The translations under genes and the position numbers were made by a program. Below, one piece after another: positions 53,947 through 63,008 of a stretch of 64,000 nucleotides of DNA; position 1 is the first letter of the stretch, and every line of letters begins with the position of its first letter. The stretch comes from Haladaptatus sp. DJG-WS-42 (lineage in GTDB: Archaea > Halobacteriota > Halobacteria > Halobacteriales > Halococcaceae): contig NZ_CP147243.1 of assembly GCF_037198285.1 (NCBI RefSeq), forward strand, positions 1,240,001-1,304,000, written 5' to 3'. The notes beneath the pieces were generated by a model. It searched no databases and was not told the DNA's origin. It was given only the letters and a program-made list of their open reading frames with translations.

Positions 53947-56900
53947 CTACATGAAATCGGAGATTTTCGACGCTTTGTTCTTGTCGTTCTCGAACACCGA
54001 GCGAATCGACTGGTCGAGGATGTCGAGACGCTGTTTGGTGTATTCTCTGGCTCCGTACTCGTCTGCAACCCTGATGGCAGTGTCCACGTACTTTTTGACG
54101 GAGCCTTCGTGGACGGTGAGGTTGACCCGGCCGCCGCACTCGTTGCAGTCGCCAGAGAGCGGGAAGCGTCTGAACTTTTTGCCGCAGTCGAGACAGCGCG
54201 TCGTTTGGCGAGAGAAGGCGCGCAGGTTGCCGATGATGTCGGGCATGAAGTGGTACTCGATGACGCGCTCTGCGACGTCAGTTTCGTCCACCGCCCGGAG
54301 TTTGCGCGCGAGTTCGAGCTGCGCCTCCATCTTGTCCATCATCGAGCCGAGCGTCTTGTACGCAGAGAGGTCGGGGCCGAGGGCGATGTTCGAGGTCTCG
54401 TGGGTGTGGCGGAACTCGGTGTACTCGCGGTCGGTGCCGAGATTCTCCTCGGCAATTTTGATGTCCACCTCACCGGGGTCTGCCATCTCGCGGGTCGCCT
54501 CGTAGAACTCGCGCGGATAGCGGTCGACGATGTCCATGTTGTGCGCCTCGTCGTCAATCTCGGAGGGGTCGATGCGCGAGGACATGACGAGCGGGGCGTC
54601 CATGCGGCCGCCGCGCTTGTTCGGGAGGTACTGCTTCGAGAAGTTGAGCAGGCCGTCCATGAGGAGCATGACGCAGTCCTCGTCACCGTCGCATTGCAGA
54701 GATGAGATGTCATTGGAGATTAACGAATGTGTGTCAGAGACAGTAAGACAGTACACAAACTCGGTCTCTGATTCAGAGTATTCGATGCACTCAACCGGGT
54801 CAAGAAGGTACTCAGCGGTTCCTCCATCGAAACATCGGCGGAATTCAGACTGGGGTGACGACTCTATAACTGCGGCTTGGAGGTGGTTGTCTTTCCGTGG
54901 AATGTGGAACCCAGCTCGTTCAGCAAACCGGATAGAGTCGTGACCCGAAACAGAAATTTCGAAACTAGGCCGTGACATCGAGTCGTCGTCCTCATCGTAA
55001 AACTCGGGGAATGATTCTCGAAGCAAGACCGGATCCAAGTGTTTGACTTGTGAGTCAATACCAAGTTTCGTCAGTAGTGCTACAATGTCCTCTTTCAACT
55101 CACTGCCAACAGTCGTTGCAGAGATTCGAGAACTTCCAGCACTAATACTGCCATCACCGCTGAAATACCCACTCAAGTATGCACCTACAATATGATTCGG
55201 AGCGTCGAAAATACACTGTGGCACTCGCTTGGAGTGTGCGAATTTTCCGACATCGAGTGTCGTATCGAAGAAGGCTCTCAGAAGTCGTCCAGAAACCGTA
55301 ATTTTAGCGTGGTTTTCTACATAGGGGTCAGCACCAAACTCCTCGCTCAAAGCCGTGAGGAAGAACTCACGCACGTCATCTTCGATTCCACAAAGGGTGG
55401 TCTGGTGAATTGTCCCCTTCGAGGTTTCGTACTCGCGCGTGAATCCTTCTGCCGCATAGTAGCCGAGGAGCGTTGCAGTACGTTCGTTAATTTCGACGAA
55501 TCGGTTGAGTTCGGTTCGGTCACGTTTCATGCCGAGCATCGCATCGTCCGGTATGAACGACAACAGTTCAGCAGTCGTGTCGAAAAACTTGGTGAGGAGG
55601 GCCGCCGGAATGCTCTCGCGATACAGATAGTTGCTCAGCACCTTTTTGGTAAGACCAAGCCACTCCGCTGTACTCTGAAGCGGGTAGAAGTGACCATCCC
55701 AATCATGTGAAAGTCGGTCAGAGAAGAGGTTATAGAGGGTGTCTTTTTCAAGACCCTTAATCATCAGGCTCTCCGTTGGGATTGCCTCAGATTCGAGGAA
55801 CTCAGCAAGTAGGTCAAACGTCGGAGCCTCGTTTGGAATGTCGAACACATCCAACCCACGTGGCGTTACGAGGTGATCTTCTTCTTCAATATTGCTGGCT
55901 TCGACTGAAACCAACCGACCAAGATCAGAATCATAGACGTGAATTCGATGGTCAGGAGTTACAGTTAGTTCCCGACCCGAACGAGTTCGGATACTAACCA
56001 TGTGGTCAGGTGCTTGGTGCTTGCTGAGGGCCGTAACAGGTTGAAGGGACTGAGACCCGTTGTCTGCCAACGATGGGACGCGAAGCGTTCCCTCAAGATG
56101 TGATAGATGATCGACGAGCGTCCCGAAATCGTCTGTCTTGGCCATTTCGGGGTCAAGATACTTCTCAACCAACGTCTCGATTTGTTCGTAGTGGTAGGAT
56201 CCATCCTCATCCTCAAACCACACCTTGGTTGTTGGGTGGAAACAATTCCGCCGTTTTGCCGCGTGGAAGTACGGGTGAGCATACCCAACCGCCGCGCTTG
56301 TAAACCCAATCACGCGGCCGACGACGGCGGCGCTCGTGTGGGGGGCCATCCCGAAGACGAGTTCGCCGACGAGGTCTTGGCGGTTTTCGAACTCGTAGAA
56401 CGGTTCGAGGCCGTAGTACTGGGTCAGGAGGTCATCGACAAAGCCGCCGATGCGGAGCATGTGTTCTGCCGCGCCGTCTGAGAGGACGATGTCCTGCACT
56501 CGTAATTCGACGATTTGGTCGTCGTGTTCGAGGGGGTCGCCGTTCATGTCCTCGGTGTAGCCAAGTTCGCGCAGTTGCCCGGCCGTCACGTCAAGTTCGT
56601 CTGCGCGGACGGCAGTCACGGGCAGGTCGGTCATGTCGTAGCGAACCGTCCCGTCTTTGAACACCGAGACGCCGTTTTTGCTCCGAAGGATGCCCTTCTC
56701 CATCGGTTCGGGCGTTTTGTGTTTCGAGGTGAGCCCTTTCACGCCTTTCAGGATGTCAAAGGAAGTTTCGCGCTCACCGACGCTCTGGAGGGCGTTTCGG
56801 TACTCCTCACGGATGTTGACCGGGCGACGCCATTCGGACGAGGCGTCCTTGCCACAGCGTGGGCACTCTGCCCGCCCGGCTTCGTCGGGTTCGACCTCGA

Positions 56901-59010
56901 TTTCACAGCTCCAACACTCGTACTGTGGCTCGGTCGCGCCCTGACACGCAGGACACTTGTTCTTGAACGTAATCTCGCCACACGAGGTGCAGGTGCGCTT
57001 GCCAACGGTGACTTCGACTTCGCCGCGAGTAGCGTTGCGGTCGGCGAAGTGGTTCGCGGCCTCCGAGACTGACCGCTGGTTGCCGCCTGCTTCACCGATG
57101 GGAAACAGGGTGTGAACCGCCGGACTCAGGTCACGTTTTTCGGATTTCTCGGGCCGACCCATCCGGTTCCCGATGCGGGTCGGGGCGCGTTCTTGGAGCG
57201 CGAACGGCGCGACTTCGTTTACGGCTTTGTGCGCATTTGGCCACGCGCGCGATTCGTCTGAGAGGTCGTCCCACTGCTTGTCCAAGTCCTCACTGAGCCC
57301 GAGCGAGCGGACGAACGGTTTCCACGTAGGGACGCGAATCTCCTCTGGCCCCTGTGAGTGTTCGATGAGGAGCCATTCGAGCGCCTGTCTTGCGTCGTCC
57401 GTGTTCGGCACGTAGAGGGCCCCGTCATCGAGATAGCCCTGAGAGACGGTGTCTGCGAGCGTTTCGAACTGCTCGACGGTGAGGTCGTGCCAGAGGTAGG
57501 TGTAGTCGGGGTGGAGCGGCGCATCGTACTCGATAGCCCACTCGATCCCTTGCTCCGGGTCGGGGTGTTCTAAGTCAACGCGCGCGTCGTCTGCGAGCGC
57601 TTGGACGTCTGCGCCCGCGTGCTCGAAGTCCTGTACCCACCATTCGTACACGTACGATGCGGGAATCAACTCGTGGTTGTTCTCGACGAACTCACCGAAG
57701 TTGACGAGGTACTCTCCGAGGTCTAAGATTTCGACCACGCCGTTTCTGAGCTTCAGCGCCTCAGCCGGATCGTCAATGCGGCGCACGTCGCCGTTTGCGA
57801 GTTTGACCGTGGGGCCTTCGATGGAATCGACGGGAATCACGCCGCCCGCTTTCCCGGGGCGTTCGGTCTTGATTTGCGTGCCCGTTGCGAGGAAGTCGTC
57901 GACGACGTGCATCGTCGCGGGCTGGACGCCCGCGGTTGCGAAGCCGTGGTTGCGCGAGCGGCCGTAGCGCAGGCGAAAGCCGCCGGGCATACTTGGGTGT
58001 GAAAAGACGGGGCGACCCGCAATCAGGTCGCGCAGGAATTTCCCCTTGGGTTCGGCGCGCGGCGGGCCGTCAACTTCTGGTTCCGACTCGGGTTCGGCGT
58101 CATCTGCGTCGGCGTCGGCCGCTTCCTCTTCGGGGGCCTCGGCTGCGTCTTTCTTCTCGCCGTCGTCTTTACCAATGGTGCCGTCGATGAGGTCGTCGAG
58201 CCACGGCCAGTCGATTTCGTCGAGCGCAGAGGTGTAGCGCTTGATTTTCGGCGCTTTCTGGGCAATCCCCTCACCGAGGACGAGACACATCCCGCCGCGG
58301 GGGTTGTTCGTGCCGACGCGCTCTAAGTCGCGGAAGCCAGAGACTTCCTCACTCCCGGTTGCTTCCCCGTCTAAGCAGATGGGGCAGTTGCGGGCGATGA
58401 ACTTCGTCTCTTTGGGCTTTGGCGTGTACTGGAGGCCGGTTTCCTTGTCGTAGAGTTCGAGTTCCTCTGCGTAGCGTTCGACCTCGTCGTCGCGCGGTTT
58501 GTACTGGTCGATACCGATGAGCGCGCGGGTGTAGTCTGCGACGAGCACCGAAAGCGCCTGTGCGGTGCCGCCCGCCGAGCGAATCGGTCCGGCGTAAAAC
58601 ACTCTGACGAACTCGCTGCCGTCGTCGTTCGGGACGATTTCGACGCGGTCGATGCCCTCGATGGGCGCGGCGACCACGCCTTCGGTGAGGAGCGCAACCG
58701 CCGTTCTGACCGCGCCTTCGACCTTCCCCTCGCGGGTTTCGTAGTCACCGACTTTGCCGTCGGCGAAGTCCTTGGCGAGTTCGAGTGCCGCCTCCTCGCG
58801 GCTCATCTGGTCTTCGAGTTCGCGGACACGCGCAGCGACGCCGTCGATGCCGAGAATGTTCTCGACGCGGTCTGCCATGTCTTTGGCAATCGGAATCTCG
58901 ACTTCTGGTTTCGGGTCGTTGCCCTGCTCTTTTGCCTTCGTCGCGAGCGCCATCGCCTCGTCTAAGCGAGTTTCGAGGGATTCGAAGTAGCGCTCGTCTT
59001 CCGGCCTCAT
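53947..59010 (-). CDS. polC: DNA polymerase D large subunit DP2, with intein
   Basis: A 1687-residue precursor. Without the intein the DP2 extein is about 1170 residues, normal length for the archaeal replicative PolD catalytic subunit. The catalytic region contains NxDGDEDC after the splice site. An acidic Asp/Glu linker (about 285-310) is typical of halophiles, and zinc knuckles appear in CTSCGEITFKNKCPAC, CWSCEIEV and CPRCG. The intein occupies residues 923-1439. It overlaps the PPC-domain gene by four bases. Exonuclease activity is in the DP1 partner, not encoded here. Confidence 0.96.
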   Translation of the reverse strand: MRPEDERYFESLETRLDEAMALATKAKEQGNDPKPEVEIPIAKDMADRVENILGIDGVAARVRELEDQMSREEAALELAKDFADGKVGDYETREGKVEGAVRTAVALLTEGVVAAPIEGIDRVEIVPNDDGSEFVRVFYAGPIRSAGGTAQALSVLVADYTRALIGIDQYKPRDDEVERYAEELELYDKETGLQYTPKPKETKFIARNCPICLDGEATGSEEVSGFRDLERVGTNNPRGGMCLVLGEGIAQKAPKIKRYTSALDEIDWPWLDDLIDGTIGKDDGEKKDAAEAPEEEAADADADDAEPESEPEVDGPPRAEPKGKFLRDLIAGRPVFSHPSMPGGFRLRYGRSRNHGFATAGVQPATMHVVDDFLATGTQIKTERPGKAGGVIPVDSIEGPTVKLANGDVRRIDDPAEALKLRNGVVEILDLGEYLVNFGEFVENNHELIPASYVYEWWVQDFEHAGADVQALADDARVDLEHPDPEQGIEWAIEYDAPLHPDYTYLWHDLTVEQFETLADTVSQGYLDDGALYVPNTDDARQALEWLLIEHSQGPEEIRVPTWKPFVRSLGLSEDLDKQWDDLSDESRAWPNAHKAVNEVAPFALQERAPTRIGNRMGRPEKSEKRDLSPAVHTLFPIGEAGGNQRSVSEAANHFADRNATRGEVEVTVGKRTCTSCGEITFKNKCPACQGATEPQYECWSCEIEVEPDEAGRAECPRCGKDASSEWRRPVNIREEYRNALQSVGERETSFDILKGVKGLTSKHKTPEPMEKGILRSKNGVSVFKDGTVRYDMTDLPVTAVRADELDVTAGQLRELGYTEDMNGDPLEHDDQIVELRVQDIVLSDGAAEHMLRIGGFVDDLLTQYYGLEPFYEFENRQDLVGELVFGMAPHTSAAVVGRVIGFTSAAVGYAHPYFHAAKRRNCFHPTTKVWFEDEDGSYHYEQIETLVEKYLDPEMAKTDDFGTLVDHLSHLEGTLRVPSLADNGSQSLQPVTALSKHQAPDHMVSIRTRSGRELTVTPDHRIHVYDSDLGRLVSVEASNIEEEDHLVTPRGLDVFDIPNEAPTFDLLAEFLESEAIPTESLMIKGLEKDTLYNLFSDRLSHDWDGHFYPLQSTAEWLGLTKKVLSNYLYRESIPAALLTKFFDTTAELLSFIPDDAMLGMKRDRTELNRFVEINERTATLLGYYAAEGFTREYETSKGTIHQTTLCGIEDDVREFFLTALSEEFGADPYVENHAKITVSGRLLRAFFDTTLDVGKFAHSKRVPQCIFDAPNHIVGAYLSGYFSGDGSISAGSSRISATTVGSELKEDIVALLTKLGIDSQVKHLDPVLLRESFPEFYDEDDDSMSRPSFEISVSGHDSIRFAERAGFHIPRKDNHLQAAVIESSPQSEFRRCFDGGTAEYLLDPVECIEYSESETEFVYCLTVSDTHSLISNDISSLQCDGDEDCVMLLMDGLLNFSKQYLPNKRGGRMDAPLVMSSRIDPSEIDDEAHNMDIVDRYPREFYEATREMADPGEVDIKIAEENLGTDREYTEFRHTHETSNIALGPDLSAYKTLGSMMDKMEAQLELARKLRAVDETDVAERVIEYHFMPDIIGNLRAFSRQTTRCLDCGKKFRRFPLSGDCNECGGRVNLTVHEGSVKKYVDTAIRVADEYGAREYTKQRLDILDQSIRSVFENDKNKASKISDFM
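54694..56244 (-). mobile_element. PolD intein with LAGLIDADG endonuclease
   Basis: A 517-residue intein inserted at RRN^CDGDED. It starts CFHPTTKVW (block A) and has TVTPDHRIHVY (block B, residues about 95-104). Two endonuclease DOD motifs follow, LLGYYAAEG (259-267) and AYLSGYFSGDG (355-365), then VYCLTVSDTHSLIS (block F). The end is DISSLQ, so the usual His-Asn is Leu-Gln. The +1 residue is Cys. DNA here is clearly AT-richer than the exteins. It is probably mobile at DNA level and splices out of the protein. Confidence 0.93.
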
Positions 59011-59429
59011 AGCGGCCAGAGGTCGAGTTCGGTGGTGTCGTCGAAGGCACGTTCGAGTGGTGCTTCGAAGGTTTTCACGTACACCTCACCGGCGAACACG
59101 GTGCCTGCATTCAGGTGGCCAGCGAGGGTTTCGCCGTCCGCCCGCGAGAGGACGGCGTGGGTGTGGGCGAAGCGCTCGTCGCCGAGCCACGAGATGTTAC
59201 CCACGCATGCGGCAACTTCGAGCGGTTCGTCGAATTCGACGGGATAGTACTCCGTGTCGGTCTGGTCGTAGAACCAGACCTCTGCGTCCTGCACCGCACC
59301 GAGTCCGAAAAAGAACGCTGCGTCGATGCCTTCGGCGTCGGCGAGCGATTCGAGCTCTTCGCGCCAGTCGGCACCGGTCTCAAAGCGAGTGACGAACTCG
59401 CGAGCGGTGGAGACTTCCCGATAGTGCAT
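59007..59429 (-). CDS. PPC-domain (DUF296) protein
   Basis: A 140-residue protein of the PPC/AT-hook-associated fold. It begins MHYREVSTAREFVTRFETGADWREELESLADAEGI and has AAFFFGLGAVQDAEVWFYDQ and the metal-site-like HTHAVLSRADGETLAGHLNAGTVFAGEVYV. In plants PPC domains help form DNA-binding complexes; the prokaryotic role is unclear. It overlaps polC by four bases, suggesting co-translation. Confidence 0.88.
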   Translation of the reverse strand: MHYREVSTAREFVTRFETGADWREELESLADAEGIDAAFFFGLGAVQDAEVWFYDQTDTEYYPVEFDEPLEVAACVGNISWLGDERFAHTHAVLSRADGETLAGHLNAGTVFAGEVYVKTFEAPLERAFDDTTELDLWPL

Positions 59430-59504
59430 ACGCTCGCCACGGTGGCGGCGATGAAAAATGTACAGGTCTGTGAGCAGGTGGGAAAAGCGAAAGAAGGCTG
59501 TAGC

Positions 59505-59678
59505 TTATGCCCAGGCGGAAAGTGTCACGGTGTTGTTGACCGGACACGATACCCATGCGTCATCACGGCAAATGTCGGCAATGATGAGTCGGGAGATGCT
59601 CCCCGCTTCATCGACCGAGGCCATGACCTCGGCTTCGTTAAAGACCGGTTCCGACCGAGCCGTAATGTCCGGTGCCAT
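59505..59678 (-). CDS. 57-residue haloarchaeal protein, unknown
   Basis: A short gene with start ATG 59678 and stop TAA 59505. It reads MAPDITARSEPVFNEAEV, then MASVDEAGSISRLIIADI, then CRDDAWVSCPVN. The pattern of an acidic MASxDE start and an ADIxRDDAWxS middle recalls a widespread small haloarchaeal family (from memory). A minus-strand TATA (TTTATATT, 59701-59708) sits about 25 bases before the ATG, so the start is leaderless. Function is unknown. Confidence 0.7.
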   Translation of the reverse strand: MAPDITARSEPVFNEAEVMASVDEAGSISRLIIADICRDDAWVSCPVNNTVTLSAWA

Positions 59679-60004
59679 ACTATGCTATATCATAACAAAC
59701 AATATAAACGCTCCGAATTGGGGCGGCACGTCACGCAGTGCCACGGGGTTATCGCCATCATCTTTTACGATTAATCAATGGTGTCTTATCGCACGCGAGA
59801 GAGGGAAAACTGTCTGATTTCAGGAGGTAGCGATAGGTGAAGTGCAAATTTTACCCTACGACAGGTATATTCCCAAAAAGGGCAAACATAATTCTGTGCT
59901 GAATGCCATGTCAAAGTATACCAAAACCGTGCTACCGGAAGGCATGGGACGTCACAACGAAATTGCGGTAAATTTATCGGGTAACAATAGAAAGGAGCAG
60001 ATGG
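59679..60004. promoter_or_regulatory. intergenic region ahead of the dipeptide transporter
   Basis: A 326-base gap. It holds the divergent promoter of the 57-residue gene at 59701-59708, then AT-rich sequence. A TATA-like AAATTTATC (59968-59976) and a Shine-Dalgarno AAAGGAG (59991-59997) precede ATG 60005. No other gene is seen. Confidence 0.5.
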
Positions 60005-61825
60005 ATGACAGACAGTAACAGCCTCAACCGACGTCGCTTCCTGCAAGCGACGGGTGCAGCTGCGACCGCGATGGCACTTGCCGGATGTACCGGCGGTGGC
60101 GGTGACGAAGAGACGACGTCCGACGGTGAGACCACCGACGGCGGTGACACGACGACGACGGAGGAGATGGAGGCACAGACGGGCGGAACTCTCAACCTCA
60201 TCAACTCCACGATGACGACGCTCGACCCAATCAAGGCCACGGACACGGCCTCGGGTCGCGTCATTCGTCAGCTCTTCGACAACCTCATGATCTACCCGAA
60301 CGGGGAGACTGCGGTTGTTCAGAGCCTCGCAGAAGACTATACCACGAACGACGACTTCACGCAGTATACGTTCACGCTCAAAGACGCCACGTACCACGAC
60401 GGGACGCAGGTCACCGCGGCTGACTTCGTCTACTCCTGGGAGCGCCTCGCGGCCTCCGAGAACTCGCGTCGTACCTACTTCATTCTCGACTCGCTCGGCA
60501 TGGTACACGAGACCGATTCCGACGACGCCTACGTCCCAGGCTCGATTTCGGCGGAAGCGACGAGCGACACCGAACTCACCTTCGATCTCGAACAGGCATT
60601 CGCGTCCACTCTCGCGATGCTCGCCTACACCTCCTTCGCCTGCATTCCAGAAGGTATCGTTGGCGACATCGAGGGCTACGACGGCGAGATGGAACACAGC
60701 GAGTTCGCAACGAGCAACCCAATCGGCTGTGGACCGTTCAAGTTCGGCAACTGGGACCAGGGTTCGAACGCCTCGGTCACCCGCTACGAGGACTACCACG
60801 GCGAGAAAGCCTACCTCGACAGCGTCAACTGGGAAATCATCGAAGACGACAACGCCGCGTACGAGTGGTCGATGGACAAGAAGTCCGACTTCCTCTCGAT
60901 CCCAACGCCACAGTACGACCCGAGCCTCGTCTCCGTTGACAACACCGACGATCTCGGCCGCGACATCGGTACCTACGGCCCCGTCCGCAACGGCGAGACG
61001 GTCAACTACGTCCGCGTTCCAGAGATTTCGACCTTCTACTTCGGCTTCAACACGGCAAGCGTGCCAAAGCCAGTCCGTCAGGCAGTCGCCTACGTGACCA
61101 ACCAGAAGGAGTTCGCAGAACAGGTGTTCAAGAGCCGCGTCGCACCGGCGTACCACCTCACGCCACCGCTCATCTACCCAGGCGCAGGGAACGCGTACAA
61201 CTCCCACGCAGAAGAGAGCTACCCGTACGGCTACAACCAAGCCGACGTGCAGGGCGCACAGCAGGTCATGGAAGAGGCTGGCTACGGCGAGGACAACCGC
61301 TACAGCCTGACCTTCACCCACTACACCTCCGAGACGTGGAGCCAGATCGCAGAGATCCTCCAGGGTCGTCTTGGCGCAGCCTACATCGACCTCGAAATCG
61401 AGCAGGCAGAGTTCGCCGCAATGCTCGAACGCGGTCGCAATGGTAACTTAGAAGCTTACACCCTCGGCTGGATCGCTGACTGGCCAGGTGCAGACAACTT
61501 CCTGCAGCTCATCTACCCACCGCGCACGGACACCTCCCAAGAAGGCCCACTCTCCTACACGAACTGGAGTGGCACCGAAGCGTCCAACCGCGCAGAGGAA
61601 GCCTTCCAGCGCGTTCTCGACAACCGCGCCCCAACGGAAGAAGCAGAGCAAATCCGCAACGAAGCGTACGTCGAGATGGAAGAGGCAAACTGGGATGACG
61701 TCGTGTTCGTCAACACGTTCCACAACCTCCGCGAGCGCTTCTACTACAACAACGTTCACGTGCCAGTGTTCGGTGGCATGGGGACCTCGCGTCAGATGCT
61801 TAACCGCACCTGGAAAGAGCAGTAA
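60005..61825 (+). CDS. dipeptide/oligopeptide-type ABC transporter substrate-binding lipoprotein
   Basis: A 606-residue family 5 (DppA/OppA-like) protein. A Tat-type signal (NRRRFLQATGAAATAMALAGC) with an AGC lipobox is followed by an acidic Thr-rich linker (about 30-60). Inner landmarks are YHDGTQVTAADFVYSWERLA, NPIGCGPFKFGNWDQG and LGWIADWPGADNFLQLIYPP. It probably captures peptides outside the cell, but nickel, sugars or heme cannot be excluded. It precedes two permease genes. Confidence 0.93.
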   Translation: MTDSNSLNRRRFLQATGAAATAMALAGCTGGGGDEETTSDGETTDGGDTTTTEEMEAQTGGTLNLINSTMTTLDPIKATDTASGRVIRQLFDNLMIYPNGETAVVQSLAEDYTTNDDFTQYTFTLKDATYHDGTQVTAADFVYSWERLAASENSRRTYFILDSLGMVHETDSDDAYVPGSISAEATSDTELTFDLEQAFASTLAMLAYTSFACIPEGIVGDIEGYDGEMEHSEFATSNPIGCGPFKFGNWDQGSNASVTRYEDYHGEKAYLDSVNWEIIEDDNAAYEWSMDKKSDFLSIPTPQYDPSLVSVDNTDDLGRDIGTYGPVRNGETVNYVRVPEISTFYFGFNTASVPKPVRQAVAYVTNQKEFAEQVFKSRVAPAYHLTPPLIYPGAGNAYNSHAEESYPYGYNQADVQGAQQVMEEAGYGEDNRYSLTFTHYTSETWSQIAEILQGRLGAAYIDLEIEQAEFAAMLERGRNGNLEAYTLGWIADWPGADNFLQLIYPPRTDTSQEGPLSYTNWSGTEASNRAEEAFQRVLDNRAPTEEAEQIRNEAYVEMEEANWDDVVFVNTFHNLRERFYYNNVHVPVFGGMGTSRQMLNRTWKEQ

Positions 61826-61974
61826 CTTCTCCCCACTCGTTTCCGTTTTTTCGCACTGCTGAACGCTGTTAGCGTGTTTCGGGAACGAAAGAGATAATTG
61901 CCGTAACAGGTAACCAAATAATAGCCTACACCATTAATTATGAGTTATACACAACGGCACGGGGGTGACCAATC

Positions 61975-63006
61975 GTGAGTCGCTGGAGCTACTTCCTCCG
62001 ACGGGTACTGCTCGCGATTCCGATCCTCGTGTTCTCGACCTCCATCACCTTCCTGATTATCCGGGTAGGGCCGGTCGACCCAGTCGCGTCGATTCTCGGG
62101 CCGACAGGATCTGCAGAAGCATACCACGAGATTGCCGTCCGCCTCGGCCTCGAAACAGTAAGTGGTGAGCCGGTTCCCATCTGGGAGCAATACTTCCAGT
62201 TCCTCTGGGACCTGTTTACCTTCAACCTCGGACAGTCCTGGGTTATCAGCCCTGACACCACCGTCTACGAGGTCATTGCCACCCGTGCACCACGCACCAT
62301 CTGGCTTGGCTTCTGGTCTGTCCTGATTGCCATTTTCATTGGCATCCCACTCGGCTTCTACGCCGGGCTGCACCCCAACACGTGGAGCGACTACGTCGCT
62401 TCGTTCGGGGGGATTGTCTGGCGAGCGATGCCGAACTTCTGGCTTGCCGTGATTCTGGTGAGCCTCCTCACCCAGTCACAGAAAGTCCTGTTCGGCTTCA
62501 ACTGGAGTGCGTGGATCGTCGAAACGAACATCATCCGCTCTCCTGAGCTCACGAACCTCTCTGACCCGAACCGACTGCTCGCGGCGGTCAAGCAGATTCT
62601 GCCCGCTGCCCTGGTTCTCGGGTCGTCCTCGATGGGTAACGAGATGCGTATTGGCCGAACAGCGGTGTTAGAGACCATCAACTCGAACTACGTCGAGACC
62701 GCTCGCGCGAAGGGACTGCCCCGCCGCGCGATCGTCTGGAAGCACGTGTTCAGAAACGCGCTCATCCCGCTCGTCCCCATCATCACGGGTGAGGCGTTCT
62801 TGCTCATCGGTGGTTCCGTGCTCGTCGAAACCGTCTTCGCCATCAACGGAATTGGCAAGCTGTTTTTCGACGCAACCGTTCAAGGCGACCTCCCACTCGT
62901 GGGGTCGCTCATGTACATCTTCATCCTGCTCACGCTCTCCGTGAACATCCTGCAGGACTTCCTGTACACCGTCATCGACCCACGAGTCGGCTACGATAAC
63001 AACTAA
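61975..63006 (+). CDS. DppB-type ABC transporter permease
   Basis: A 343-residue protein with six hydrophobic segments. It has the DppB start WSYFLRRVLLAIPILVFSTSITFLIIRVGPVDP and the permease loop ETARAKGLPRRAIVWKHVFRNALIPLVPIIT (EAA motif). The start is GTG 61975; ATG alternatives are absent nearby. It forms the first half of the transmembrane channel, with the next gene encoding the other. Confidence 0.93.
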   Translation: MSRWSYFLRRVLLAIPILVFSTSITFLIIRVGPVDPVASILGPTGSAEAYHEIAVRLGLETVSGEPVPIWEQYFQFLWDLFTFNLGQSWVISPDTTVYEVIATRAPRTIWLGFWSVLIAIFIGIPLGFYAGLHPNTWSDYVASFGGIVWRAMPNFWLAVILVSLLTQSQKVLFGFNWSAWIVETNIIRSPELTNLSDPNRLLAAVKQILPAALVLGSSSMGNEMRIGRTAVLETINSNYVETARAKGLPRRAIVWKHVFRNALIPLVPIITGEAFLLIGGSVLVETVFAINGIGKLFFDATVQGDLPLVGSLMYIFILLTLSVNILQDFLYTVIDPRVGYDNN

Positions 63007-63008
63007 CA

